The notes under the pieces are model-generated. The model was not told where the DNA came from and searched no databases. It saw only the letters and a program-made list of their open reading frames with translations. A stretch of DNA of 64,000 nt from NCBI GenBank assembly GCA_040882505.1, contig JBBEBE010000006.1, forward strand, positions 69,675-133,674, written 5' to 3'. Source of the stretch: JBBEBE01 sp040882505. GTDB lineage: Bacteria; Bacteroidota; Rhodothermia; Balneolales; Balneolaceae. Position numbers and translations under genes: made by a program. Below are positions 19,359 to 28,765 of the stretch, piece by piece (positions within the stretch are counted from its first letter, which is position 1; each line of letters opens with the position of its first letter).

Positions 19359-21212
19359 ATGAGAGAGGAAGATCCAAAAGGTTCGACCGGAGGTGGCAAC
19401 GATCGTGACAAGCATCTGAAACAAGAGGCGAGTCGCTACCGGGCATTGGTAGAGCATGGTCGGGATGTGATCATGATCCTATCGCCGGACGGGAATCCGT
19501 TTTACGCCTCGCCATCTCTCAAGACGGTTTTGGGATACGATCCCGGGGAGGTGGCATCCATCACTGTCGAGGATGGTGTGCACCCGGATGATCGGGAGAA
19601 TGTTGTTCAGGATGTGAAGCGGGCGATGGCACATCCCGGCGTTGCGATCGATGTGACACCGGCCCGGATGCGCCACAAGAATGGCTCCTGGCGTTGGATG
19701 GCCGGGACCATCACCAATATGCTGGATGATCCTCAGATCCATGGCATTGTGGATGTTTTTCGCGATGTGACCGATCAGAAACGGGCACAGGAGAAGATGC
19801 AGGAGGCGAATCAACGTCTTCGGCTGGCGACCGAAATTACCCGGCTCGGGTACTGGGAGCAGGATTTGGAGACGGACGAGCTCTACTGGTCCGATGAAGT
19901 GTACCGTATTTTCGGAAAGGAGAAGGAGTCGTTCATCCCTTCATCGAGCACCTACAAGGCGTACATTCACCCGGATGATCTGGCCTCCTTCGAGGCACAG
20001 CTTCAGCGTGCACTTTCCGGAGGGACGGGCCATGATGTCGAGTACCGAATCCTGCTTTCGGACGGATCCGTTCGTTGGGTACGCGAAATGGGGGCGCACA
20101 AACGGGAGAGTGGGAAACCACTCCGATTTGGCGGTACGGTTCAGGACGTTACCGAGAAGAAGGAACTCGAGCTTCAACTCAAGGAGCGAATTCGCGAGCG
20201 GGAGTGTCTCTACCGGATCTCGCTCTTGAACGAGCAGGAGCAGTCGGTCGAGGAACTTCTTCGGAAAGCTGTCGAGATTATTCCAACGGGTTTTCAGCAT
20301 CCGCACATCACCTGCGTAGAGATTACCTGGCAGGGAGAGTCCTACCGATTCGGGGAGGGTGTACCGGAGTCGGAGCTGTTGATTGCGAAAACCCGACCTT
20401 CCGGTGTGAGAGGCGAGGTGCTTCTTGTGGAAGCGTTTTACAAGGAGTCACGTCGCCAAATGGATGAGGGTCCCTTCATGAAGGAGGAGCGGCAGATGCT
20501 TGAGACCATTGCCGGACTTCTTCTCACGAAAATTGAAAAAATTGATCAAAACGAGAGCCTTCGGGAGTCCCTGAAAGAGAAAGAGACACTTCTCTCAGAG
20601 ATTCACCATCGGGTGAAGAACAACCTGGCGGTGGTCGCGGGGCTTCTTCAAATTCAGCTTTTCCAGCAGGACGATCCGAATCTTTCCACTCAATTGAGCA
20701 AAGCAATGAGTCGGATTCAGTCGATAGCGGTGATCCACGAGCAGCTCTACCGAACGCAAAGCTTCTCGAAGCTCGACTTTGCCGAAAACATCCGAACGCT
20801 TTCGACCCGGATTGTGGAAACATTTCAAGGAGATCGAACCATCGAAACGGAGATTGAATGCGACCCGGTTGGCCTCAACATCAACCAGGCGATCCCGTGT
20901 ACGCTCATTGTAAACGAAGTGCTCACCAATGCTCTCAAACATGCTTTTGAGGGACGTTCACGGGGAAAAATACGGATCCTTATGACGCAGAACGAGGATC
21001 AGGTCCACTTGCAAATCGAGGATGACGGGGTGGGGCTTCCGGAGGATTTTGAAACTGCTCGAAAAAAATCACTGGGCCTCCAATTGGTCGATCTACTCGC
21101 TTCACAATTGGAAGCGAAACACACGTTTGATTCTACTGGTCAAGGATCTCGATTTGAACTACACTTTGTCATTACCGAAATCAAAGGTTCGGGCAGTCAC
21201 TTGGACGTGTAA
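19359..21212 (+). CDS. PAS-PAS-GAF-like histidine kinase of the HisKA_2 (LytS/EIIH) type
   Basis: 617-residue soluble sensor kinase: PAS 1 (about 25-140) and PAS 2 (about 150-268), both ending in the PAC-style DVT motif; a GAF-like region (about 285-392); HisKA_2 with EIHHRVKNNL (His417 the likely phospho-acceptor), and an ATPase domain with NEVLTNALKHAF and DDGVGLP. No membrane helix. HisKA_2 kinases commonly signal to stand-alone receivers, and two receivers lie at 6.4 and 9.5 kb. The ATG at 19359 is preferred; the frame extends 26 codons upstream over the end of the transporter operon. Confidence 0.9.
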   Translation: MREEDPKGSTGGGNDRDKHLKQEASRYRALVEHGRDVIMILSPDGNPFYASPSLKTVLGYDPGEVASITVEDGVHPDDRENVVQDVKRAMAHPGVAIDVTPARMRHKNGSWRWMAGTITNMLDDPQIHGIVDVFRDVTDQKRAQEKMQEANQRLRLATEITRLGYWEQDLETDELYWSDEVYRIFGKEKESFIPSSSTYKAYIHPDDLASFEAQLQRALSGGTGHDVEYRILLSDGSVRWVREMGAHKRESGKPLRFGGTVQDVTEKKELELQLKERIRERECLYRISLLNEQEQSVEELLRKAVEIIPTGFQHPHITCVEITWQGESYRFGEGVPESELLIAKTRPSGVRGEVLLVEAFYKESRRQMDEGPFMKEERQMLETIAGLLLTKIEKIDQNESLRESLKEKETLLSEIHHRVKNNLAVVAGLLQIQLFQQDDPNLSTQLSKAMSRIQSIAVIHEQLYRTQSFSKLDFAENIRTLSTRIVETFQGDRTIETEIECDPVGLNINQAIPCTLIVNEVLTNALKHAFEGRSRGKIRILMTQNEDQVHLQIEDDGVGLPEDFETARKKSLGLQLVDLLASQLEAKHTFDSTGQGSRFELHFVITEIKGSGSHLDV

Positions 21213-21233
21213 CTGTTTGAATCTTCGGGTGGT

Positions 21234-23225
21234 TCAGCCATCGGAAACCAGATCTGTAGGTGGATTCGGTTTCGGGATGGTAAACGAGAAGGTGCTTCCT
21301 TCGCCTTCCCTGGATTGGACCCGAAGGTCTCCTCCCCAGCTCTCCACCTGTTTTTTGGCAACCGCCAGACCGATGCCGGTCCCCTCGTACTCTTCATTGA
21401 GATGGAGTCGCTGAAAGAGAATAAAAATTTTGTCATGGTACTCCGGATCAATACCGATTCCATTGTCGATGATCGAAATCGTCCATTCCGAATCCGATTC
21501 TTGGACGGTGACCTGAATGCGGGGTGTGTGATCCGGGTGGACGTATTTGATCGCATTGTCAAGCAAACTGTGAAGCGTTTGCAGAAGCGGGGCTTCGCGT
21601 GCAACAACTGGCATGAAGTCGTTGAACTCGATGGTGGCGCCGCTCTCGGCAATCCGCTGTCGACGAAGTTCTTGGTAGTCCCGAAGAAGTTGATTCAGAT
21701 CGACCGGGGCCGGGGGCTCTTGATTTCGACCGGCTTTTGAATAGTCGAGCAGGTCGACGATGATCTTTTTCATGCGTTTGGCGCCGTCGGTTGCGTAATG
21801 AATGTACTCATGCGCCTTTTCGTCGAGGAGATCCCCGTACTTTTTCTCCAGAAGAGTCATGAAACTGCTGACCATACGGAGCGGTTCCTGCAGATCATGC
21901 GAAGCGACGTAGGCAAACTGCTCCAGTTCGGCATTGGATCGAGCCAACTCGTCGTTGAGCTCCTGCAACTCCATGTGTGTACGTTTGTATTCAGTCACAT
22001 CCCGGGAGTTGACCACGATGCCTTCAATTGCGGGGTCGTCCAGCATATTGGTGGCGATGGTTTCGATCCAGCGCCACTCTCCTTTCTTGTTGTGGAAACG
22101 GAAGGGTCGAATACTCACTTGACGCTCTGTTTCAAGTCTCCCAAACTGCTCCTGGACTCCGGGCCGATCCTCCGGATGGATGAAATCAAAAGCGACTTTC
22201 CCGATGAACTCCTCCGGTTCAATTCCCAAAACAGAGGTAGAGGTCGGGCTCACGTAGGAGTAGACACCCTCCGGGTCCAGAATTCCGATCAAGTCGCCTC
22301 CGTCCTGCACCAGGGAGCGAAACTTGTGTTCACTCTGTGCAAGCTCGCGCTCTGCTTCGCGAATGAGCGAGATGTCGATCCCGACACCGAACAGACAGGT
22401 CTCCCCCTTGTAGTTGATTTGTGCCGCCTTGAGTAAAAAGGGAATCATGCGGCCCGATTTCGTGGAGACGTCGGCTTCCAGTTGAGCCTCCCCGTCCCGG
22501 AAGACCTGTTCGATTCCCTGTTCGACCTTGCTTTGGCTCTGCTCATCATAAAATGCGGCCGGCCGCATGCGTACGATCTCTTCGTCGGAATATTCAGAGT
22601 ATTGACGCAACAGATCGTTCCAGAGGATCATCTGCCCCTGTTGGTCAAACAGGTAGAAGATGCAGGGAAGCTCTCGGACCAGTCGTCGCAGAAAATCTTC
22701 ACTTTCGTGCAGGCGCTGGATCGCTTTCTTCTTTTCGATTTCGCTCTGGCGAAATTCCAGCAGTTGTGTGACCTGGATGGCCAGGTTCTTCAGCGCTCTG
22801 AGTTGATCCGTCGAGAGATCTCGAGGTTGTCGGTCGATGACGCAGAGCGTCCCGAGCGGGATCTTGTTTCGGGTCAGAAGCGGGATTCCGGCGTAAAAAC
22901 GAATCTTCGGGTTATCGGTCACCAGGGGATTATCCCGGAATCGATCGTCTTCAGCCGCATTTTCGACGATAAATGGTTCATCCGGTTTTTGGATGGCATG
23001 ATTGCAGAAGGAGTACTCGATGGGCGTTTCCGAGACGCCGAGTCCGTACCGCGATTTGAAGAACTGTCGATCCTCGTCCAACAGAGAGACCAAACTGATC
23101 GGTGTCCCGCAGATGTAGGCGGATAGTTCGGTAATGGCATCATACGCCTCCTCCGGCAGAGAGTCGAACAGATCGAGTTTTTCCAGATACCGGACTCGTT
23201 TGTCAATAGAAAGAGGTTGTGGCAT
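21234..23225 (-). CDS. GAF-PAS-PAS histidine kinase (phytochrome-like HisKA)
   Basis: 663-residue cytosolic kinase: GAF (about 20-165, with FCNHAI and GTLCVID boxes), PAS (about 185-300), PAS/PAC (about 305-430, ending SRDVTEY), a short coiled coil, HisKA with YVASHDLQEPLRMV as in phytochrome-type kinases, and HATPase with DNAIKY, DNGIGI and GTGIGLAV. The ATG at 23225 gives the clean GAF start; the frame continues 15 codons upstream. It converges with the kinase at 19.4-21.2 kb, their stops 21 bp apart; the two are not paralogous in their kinase cores. The GAF boxes do not show a bilin-binding Cys. Confidence 0.9.
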   Translation of the reverse strand: MPQPLSIDKRVRYLEKLDLFDSLPEEAYDAITELSAYICGTPISLVSLLDEDRQFFKSRYGLGVSETPIEYSFCNHAIQKPDEPFIVENAAEDDRFRDNPLVTDNPKIRFYAGIPLLTRNKIPLGTLCVIDRQPRDLSTDQLRALKNLAIQVTQLLEFRQSEIEKKKAIQRLHESEDFLRRLVRELPCIFYLFDQQGQMILWNDLLRQYSEYSDEEIVRMRPAAFYDEQSQSKVEQGIEQVFRDGEAQLEADVSTKSGRMIPFLLKAAQINYKGETCLFGVGIDISLIREAERELAQSEHKFRSLVQDGGDLIGILDPEGVYSYVSPTSTSVLGIEPEEFIGKVAFDFIHPEDRPGVQEQFGRLETERQVSIRPFRFHNKKGEWRWIETIATNMLDDPAIEGIVVNSRDVTEYKRTHMELQELNDELARSNAELEQFAYVASHDLQEPLRMVSSFMTLLEKKYGDLLDEKAHEYIHYATDGAKRMKKIIVDLLDYSKAGRNQEPPAPVDLNQLLRDYQELRRQRIAESGATIEFNDFMPVVAREAPLLQTLHSLLDNAIKYVHPDHTPRIQVTVQESDSEWTISIIDNGIGIDPEYHDKIFILFQRLHLNEEYEGTGIGLAVAKKQVESWGGDLRVQSREGEGSTFSFTIPKPNPPTDLVSDG

Positions 23226-23620
23226 CAACGATCCATCAGGTGATCCCCCTTTTAAACAAGTATACCGCATGATGGCTCATGGCGGAGAGGGGGCGATACA
23301 AAGATTCACTTTCCGTGAATATGAGGGCTGCATTCCTGAATCGCAATCTTCAGGGTGTGGAATCTGGTCGCCCTACGGTTCTCGAGAGTTCTGAACCGGT
23401 CGAATCGATTGACCGGCAGGAAGTCGCTTTCTTCCAAATTGAGAATTTTACTGTATCCTGATTTTACTGTACAATTCCATGGTTCTCGGATTGAACCCGA
23501 CAAACAGATTGGGCCGGTTCGTCCCGACCGTTTTCACGATTCATTTTACCACCAATAGAGAGTTCCATGACTTCTTCGAGATTTCCTGATTCTTCATACA
23601 CGTCAGAAGGGCACACCGCA
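23226..23620. other. Intergenic region between divergent kinase and quinoprotein genes
   Basis: A 395-bp gap that must hold both promoters. No convincing gene is seen in it; short open frames lack a ribosome site and family features. The one clear structure is an 11-base direct repeat (separate entry) about 160 bp before the quinoprotein start. An alternative quinoprotein start at 23567 would shorten the gap. Confidence 0.6.
23445..23471 (+). repeat. Tandem 11-base direct repeat upstream of the quinoprotein gene
   Basis: The sequence ATTTTACTGTA occurs at 23445-23455 and again at 23461-23471, a 16-bp period. It could be a tandem binding site for a regulator, or part of the promoter. There is no inverted symmetry. 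Function is not known. Confidence 0.5.
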
Positions 23621-25354
23621 ATGCGCCTCCTTCTGTTTTCGACCATGATTTCACTGCTGTTGATTGTCCTGGCAGGATGCTCCTCCTCTGGTGTTCCGTC
23701 CGGGGACCCGGACGATGCCGGCCTGGTGCTGGCAGACGGATTTGACGCCCTGGTTGTGGCCGATTCGGTCGGCCGGGGGCGCCATATTGCCGTGAACGCC
23801 AACGGCGATATCTACATGAAACTCCGCACCCCCAATGAGGACGGGCATGGACTGGCCGCTCTTCGGGACGAGGATGGGGATGGCCGAGCCGATCAAATCG
23901 AATACTACGGGGAGTACGAGGATACCGGCAACTACGGAACCGCCATGCGGATTCATGACGGACATATCTACTTTTCGACCAGACAAGAGGTCTACCGACA
24001 GGCGCTTACCGAGGGAGAGCTGATTCCACAGAGTGAGGTGCAGACCGTCATGGCCGATGACTTCCAGGCCAATGCAGCAGGGGGAACCGAGCATACAGCC
24101 AAGCCGATCGCCTTTGACAACGAGGGGCACATCTATATCCCGTTCGGCTCGCCGGGGGATGTTTGTCAGGAGCCAAAACGAACGCCCGGCCAACCGGGGC
24201 TGGATCCCTGTCCTCAGCTGGAGCGACATGCCGGGGTGTGGCAGTTTGATGCGGACGGATTGAACCAGACGCAGGCCGACGGGGTTCGATACGCCACCGG
24301 AATCCGCAGTCTGGTCGCCATGACCTGGAACAACGAAACCGATGATCTCTATGCGGTACAACACGGCCGGGATCACTTCGTACGCATGTGGCCGGAACTC
24401 TACTCCCCGTGGGAGAGCGCACTGCTCCCCTCCGAGGAGTTTATGCGGGTTCGCGAAGGATCCGACTTTGGGTGGCCCTACTGCTACTACGACCAGTTCC
24501 GGGATCTGAAGCTCCTCAATCCCGAATATGGCGGGGACAAAGAGGCGATTGGTCGGTGTGCCGAGAAAGAGGATCCGCTGATTGGATTCCCGGGTCACTT
24601 TGCACCCAATGACATTCTTTTCTACACGGGGGATCAGTTCCCCGAACGCTACAAGAATGGTGCGTTTATCGCCTTTCATGGCTCGACCATCCGCATGCCG
24701 TACCCGCAGGGTGGCTATACGGTCGCCTTTGTTCCCTTTGAAAACGGCGAACCATCCGGCGAGTGGGAGGTCTTTGCCAACGGATTTGCCGTGGTGGACC
24801 CGATTGTGAACACCCGGGACGCACTGGCCCGCCCGATGGGGCTCTCGCAGGGTCCGGACGGGTCGCTCTACATTTCCGATTCGGTGAAGGGGAAGATCTG
24901 GCGCATCGTCTATCCGGGGGATCCGGCCGGATTTAGCGAAGAGGATCTCGAACCGGTTCGGCAAGAAAAACTCACAGCCAGCAACATCAAGACGCCTCAT
25001 GAAGAAGATGACAACCTGCAGAAAGGGGTTCTCGAAGGGGGTGAGCTGGTCTACCAGACGTACTGCGCCGCCTGTCACCAGGGAGACGGAGAAGGCTCGC
25101 CCCCGCGTTACCCACCGTTGACCGACACCGACTGGGTGAGCGGCAACAAGGCGAGGCTTCTTTCAATCATTGTGAATGGTCTTCAGGGCCCCATCGAGGT
25201 GAACGGAGAGGAGTTCAACTTCCCGATGCCGGCGCACGGCTTCCTCTCCGATGAGGAGGTTGCCCAGGTGGCAACGTTCATCCGCCAAAACTTTGGCAAT
25301 GACGCCAGCGCGGTGACAGAGGCCGAGGTTCGGCAGTTCCGGGAGCGGCAGTAA
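23621..25354 (+). CDS. Soluble PQQ-type sugar (sorbosone-like) dehydrogenase with C-terminal cytochrome c, lipoprotein
   Basis: 577 residues. Signal peptide with lipobox (VLAGCSS), then a six-bladed propeller of the soluble glucose/sorbosone dehydrogenase family (VAVNANGDIYM, DGRADQIEYYG, FDNEGHIYIPFG, GLSQGPDGSLYISD). It ends in a class I cytochrome c domain with CAACH (Cys482, Cys485, His486) and Met in FPMPAHGFL. Expected to oxidise a sugar or similar aldehyde in the periplasm. ATG 23621 is preferred because AGAAGG lies at the right distance before it and it opens the signal peptide; ATG 23567 would add 18 residues. Followed 34 bp later by a hydrolase gene. Confidence 0.88.
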   Translation: MRLLLFSTMISLLLIVLAGCSSSGVPSGDPDDAGLVLADGFDALVVADSVGRGRHIAVNANGDIYMKLRTPNEDGHGLAALRDEDGDGRADQIEYYGEYEDTGNYGTAMRIHDGHIYFSTRQEVYRQALTEGELIPQSEVQTVMADDFQANAAGGTEHTAKPIAFDNEGHIYIPFGSPGDVCQEPKRTPGQPGLDPCPQLERHAGVWQFDADGLNQTQADGVRYATGIRSLVAMTWNNETDDLYAVQHGRDHFVRMWPELYSPWESALLPSEEFMRVREGSDFGWPYCYYDQFRDLKLLNPEYGGDKEAIGRCAEKEDPLIGFPGHFAPNDILFYTGDQFPERYKNGAFIAFHGSTIRMPYPQGGYTVAFVPFENGEPSGEWEVFANGFAVVDPIVNTRDALARPMGLSQGPDGSLYISDSVKGKIWRIVYPGDPAGFSEEDLEPVRQEKLTASNIKTPHEEDDNLQKGVLEGGELVYQTYCAACHQGDGEGSPPRYPPLTDTDWVSGNKARLLSIIVNGLQGPIEVNGEEFNFPMPAHGFLSDEEVAQVATFIRQNFGNDASAVTEAEVRQFRERQ

Positions 25355-25388
25355 AATTGTCATGCAGAATCCGACGAGGATCGCGACC

Positions 25389-26396
25389 ATGAATACACAG
25401 GTATCGAATTCGTTCGAACAGGTTCGACCCGTCAGCCGATATGCAGGATGGGCGGTCATCTGTATGATCTCTCTACTGATGTTCACCTTGCCGGGCCAAG
25501 CTCAGGTAACCGAAGGCGAGCCGGTGAGCATCTCCCTGGAGGAGATCGACTACCCGTTTCCGGTCGCGTATCGATCATTCTCCATCCTGGGTCGAGATGT
25601 TCGGATGGCGTATATGGATGTGTCGCCACAGGGAGAGCCCAACGGGGAGACGGTCGTCTTGCTTCACGGACTCAACTTTTTTGGCTACTACTGGGGCGGA
25701 ACCGCGGAGGCCCTTCGGTCAGAGGGGTATCGCGTGATCATCCCCGATCAGATCGGGTTCGGCAAGTCCTCCAAGCCGATTGTCCCGTACAGTTTTCAGG
25801 AGCATGCCCACAACACACGGGAGTTGCTCCGGGAGTTGGGAATCAGGCAGGCGCACATTGTGGGGCATTCGATGGGCGGAATGGTGGCGACCCGATTCGC
25901 CTTCTCCTATCCGGAGGTGAGTCGGTCTCTGGTCCTGGTGAACATGATCGGGATGCGGGACTTCCGCTTGCAGCGCCCCTTCCAGCCCACCCAGGCGATC
26001 TATGAATCCAATCTGGAGAGGGATCTCGAACAGATCCGATCGGGCATCGAAGCCTATTTCGTGGAGTGGGACCCGGAATACGAGTTCTTTGTTCGTGTGC
26101 ACCACGGCTGGACGCTCAGCGCCGAGTGGCCTCGTCTGGCCATGGTCCGCGCCCTGAACCAGCAGATGGTCTACTCCCAGCCGGTGGCCTATGAGTTTGC
26201 CCATGTGCAGGTGCCCGCTTACATCCTGAGCGGGGCCGAAGATGGCCCGAACTATCCGGAGATGGCCCGCGAAGTGCTTGAGAAATTGCCCGACGGAGAG
26301 CTTCACCTTTTCGAGAACGTGGGTCACAATCCTCATCTGGAATCCCCGGAACCGTTCCGTGCCGAGCTCATTCGTTGGTTGGAGCGGGTTGAGTAG
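25389..26396 (+). CDS. Secreted alpha/beta hydrolase
   Basis: 335 residues with an N-terminal hydrophobic segment ending in a signal-peptidase-like GQAQ, so probably periplasmic. Alpha/beta fold: oxyanion strand VVLLHGLNFFG, nucleophile Ser161 in GHSMGG, acid in the SGAEDGPNY region, and catalytic His in ENVGHNPHLE. Closest in style to epoxide-hydrolase/haloperoxidase-like hydrolases. ATG 25389 is chosen over 25362 because GAGGA lies 8 bases before it. Same strand as, and close behind, the quinoprotein; substrate unknown. Confidence 0.85.
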   Translation: MNTQVSNSFEQVRPVSRYAGWAVICMISLLMFTLPGQAQVTEGEPVSISLEEIDYPFPVAYRSFSILGRDVRMAYMDVSPQGEPNGETVVLLHGLNFFGYYWGGTAEALRSEGYRVIIPDQIGFGKSSKPIVPYSFQEHAHNTRELLRELGIRQAHIVGHSMGGMVATRFAFSYPEVSRSLVLVNMIGMRDFRLQRPFQPTQAIYESNLERDLEQIRSGIEAYFVEWDPEYEFFVRVHHGWTLSAEWPRLAMVRALNQQMVYSQPVAYEFAHVQVPAYILSGAEDGPNYPEMAREVLEKLPDGELHLFENVGHNPHLESPEPFRAELIRWLERVE

Positions 26397-26449
26397 GGAG
26401 ATGTTTTTGAATTAATGCAGGCAATTTCAATCTGACAACAGATTCTTTC

Positions 26450-28765
26450 ATGCCCTTCTCTCCAGAGACGATTACCAAACAGCATGTGTTGGATGCGGTC
26501 TCTTTCATCCAAAAACATAAGGTCGAGCCAATTCCTTCTACCGGTTATGATGTCATAATTGGTGGTCAAGCATATCCTCCAAAAGAGATAATGCGGTACG
26601 CCCACAAAATGATGAACGGTGAGATGCTGTGGGAGTATGGGGGTGGAGAGCAGACCAATAAATTTTTAAAGAGAATGGGGTTCCAAGTTATGGAAAAGGG
26701 AGACAATCACGGGATGGGAGATGAGGAACTATCGATCCAACAGATGATGATTGAACGTTATAAGGATCTGATCCAGGAGGATGGCAATGAGGAAGAGCTT
26801 TTCAAGTGGCGATTGATTCGGGATTTTCACGAGAAGTGGAATATCAACGCGGAAGACTTCGCGGGAATGGTGGGAGATCTTGACTTCTCTAATTTATTGG
26901 ATTACAGGAGTTTGACTTTTGTAAAATTCATTGGGGATTACCCGGAGGAAGCACGAGTGCTCTTTCGGGAACTATTCGATGAGGGGAAGGACTTGGATGA
27001 CCGAATCGAGACGTTTGGTAGTGAGTCCGAGAAACTGCTTCGTAAACACCATCCTGACTTGGGAGCATTCCAGGACGAGCGGACAATGGCGACCTATCTG
27101 ACATTCCGATACCCAGACAAGTACACATTCTACAAATATTCATTTTACACTAAATACACGAACCTTTTACAAATCAAGCGGCCGAAGGCCGGACAACGAT
27201 ATAGTCACTATCTGAAGTTAGTGGATGCATTCATCCAAGAATATATCTCCCAGGATGAAGATCTGATTCGGTTATCCAGAGAGACGTTGACTGAAGATAG
27301 TTTTGTTGATACAAGGTTCAATATCCTGGCACAGGACATATTCTATCGAGCCATTGATGAAAGGAAAGTTCCAGAACGTGATGTGGATGATTTCAAAACG
27401 GTTCTTGAATCGTTAAACGAAGAGGATGCCACTCGGTTTTTCCAGGTTATGGATGAGCTCGTGGATTTTTTGGATCTGTCTGAAATGGATCCTAGAGTCG
27501 TGTATAGTGTTCGGCCGCAATTGAAACGGCTGGTCTTTACAATAGGTCAGCGGTATGTATTTCTTTGTCAGCTAAACAATGAAACTCTTTGGGGTTTTAT
27601 TCACCCAAGCAATACGATCGGGCAAAACAAGGGAAAGCCGTTTAAGGGAGGCCCTGAATCATATTTTTACTTCATGGATGATTTCTCTTGTGTCGCTTCA
27701 AATTCAGCGGAGATCAAGCGTGCGAGTTTGGTGGAACTTGGGCGAACAGATCGATCAGGGTACCTGAAATTTACCAATGATACGTTTCAGCGAGTGGTCT
27801 TCGACCAAGAGTACCGCTCCATGTTGTTTCGTGAAGTGTTTGGTCGCGTTTATCAGGGGGAATCCACGAATGGAGTAGCCGCGCCGGTCAGAAGTATCGA
27901 AACATATTCGATCGACGGAGCTCTTGAAGAGGTTTTTATGGAGGAAGAGGAGCTTCGCGCCGTGGTGGATCTGTTGCAATACAAGAAAAACATCATTCTT
28001 CAAGGCCCACCCGGTACTGGGAAAACATTTCTGGCCAAACGATTGGCATGGCTCCTGTCCGGTCGGAAAGATTCGGCTCGGGTTGATATGGTTCAGTTTC
28101 ATCCATCGTATTCGTACGAAGATTTTATTCGAGGGTATCGGCCGACAGACTCGCATTTTGAGCTAAAGGACGGTCTGTTTTTGGAGATCTGCCGGAGTGC
28201 CATAGAGGATCCGGACCATCCGTATGTACTAATTATTGACGAGATCAATCGTGGCAATCTAAGTAAGATTTTCGGAGAACTGATGCTCCTCATCGAAAGC
28301 GACAAAAGGGGAGAGGAATTCACGGTAAAGCTTCCGTATCGAAAGAGTCCGGATGAACCCGACTTCTTCATACCGGAGAATCTTTATCTGATCGGAACCA
28401 TGAATACGGCGGATCGATCGTTGGCAATCGTCGATTATGCACTGCGTCGCCGTTTCGTTTTTATTGACGTGATGCCCGAGTTTGGTTCTTCGTTTCAGGA
28501 GTATCTTCAGAAGAAAGAAGTGCCTGATTTTGTTATTGGCCTGATTGTGGAGAAACTTGAATCCCTGAATGAGACGATTCGAAAGGAGTCGGGCCTCGGT
28601 GCCGGATTTCAAGTGGGGCACAGCTATTTTTGCCATCCTCAGGCAGGGAATGATTCATGGTATGAGAATATCATTCACTACGAAATTGTGCCTCTGCTTG
28701 AGGAGTATTGGTTCGACAAGAGAGAAAAGGTGCGTGGGCTTGAAGAGAAGCTTCTCAAGTCGTGA
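26450..28765 (+). CDS. mcrB: McrB-type AAA+ GTPase of a modification-dependent (type IV) restriction system
   Basis: 771 residues. Residues 1-82 match the ScoMcrA-like N-terminal head domain in pattern (TKQHVLDAV, AYPPKEIMRYAH, and a GGG-x-TNKFLKRMGF end). Residues about 100-480 are a helical middle region of McrB-like AAA proteins (TFRYPDKYTFYKYSFY). The C-terminal AAA domain has Walker A GPPGTGKT (519-526), DEINRGNLSKIFGE (597-610) and the McrB signature MNTADRS (651-657). McrB assembles as a GTP-driven ring that loads the McrC nuclease to cleave methylated or otherwise modified DNA, including phage DNA. Its stop overlaps the mcrC GTG. The gene is clearly AT-richer than its neighbours, suggesting transfer. 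The target modification is not predictable. Confidence 0.9.
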   Translation: MPFSPETITKQHVLDAVSFIQKHKVEPIPSTGYDVIIGGQAYPPKEIMRYAHKMMNGEMLWEYGGGEQTNKFLKRMGFQVMEKGDNHGMGDEELSIQQMMIERYKDLIQEDGNEEELFKWRLIRDFHEKWNINAEDFAGMVGDLDFSNLLDYRSLTFVKFIGDYPEEARVLFRELFDEGKDLDDRIETFGSESEKLLRKHHPDLGAFQDERTMATYLTFRYPDKYTFYKYSFYTKYTNLLQIKRPKAGQRYSHYLKLVDAFIQEYISQDEDLIRLSRETLTEDSFVDTRFNILAQDIFYRAIDERKVPERDVDDFKTVLESLNEEDATRFFQVMDELVDFLDLSEMDPRVVYSVRPQLKRLVFTIGQRYVFLCQLNNETLWGFIHPSNTIGQNKGKPFKGGPESYFYFMDDFSCVASNSAEIKRASLVELGRTDRSGYLKFTNDTFQRVVFDQEYRSMLFREVFGRVYQGESTNGVAAPVRSIETYSIDGALEEVFMEEEELRAVVDLLQYKKNIILQGPPGTGKTFLAKRLAWLLSGRKDSARVDMVQFHPSYSYEDFIRGYRPTDSHFELKDGLFLEICRSAIEDPDHPYVLIIDEINRGNLSKIFGELMLLIESDKRGEEFTVKLPYRKSPDEPDFFIPENLYLIGTMNTADRSLAIVDYALRRRFVFIDVMPEFGSSFQEYLQKKEVPDFVIGLIVEKLESLNETIRKESGLGAGFQVGHSYFCHPQAGNDSWYENIIHYEIVPLLEEYWFDKREKVRGLEEKLLKS

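Noticed and set aside
26450..28765. McrB as part of a larger defence system such as BREX or a phosphorothioate system
   Set aside because: No methylase, PglZ, Dnd or Ssp genes adjoin; only mcrC follows.
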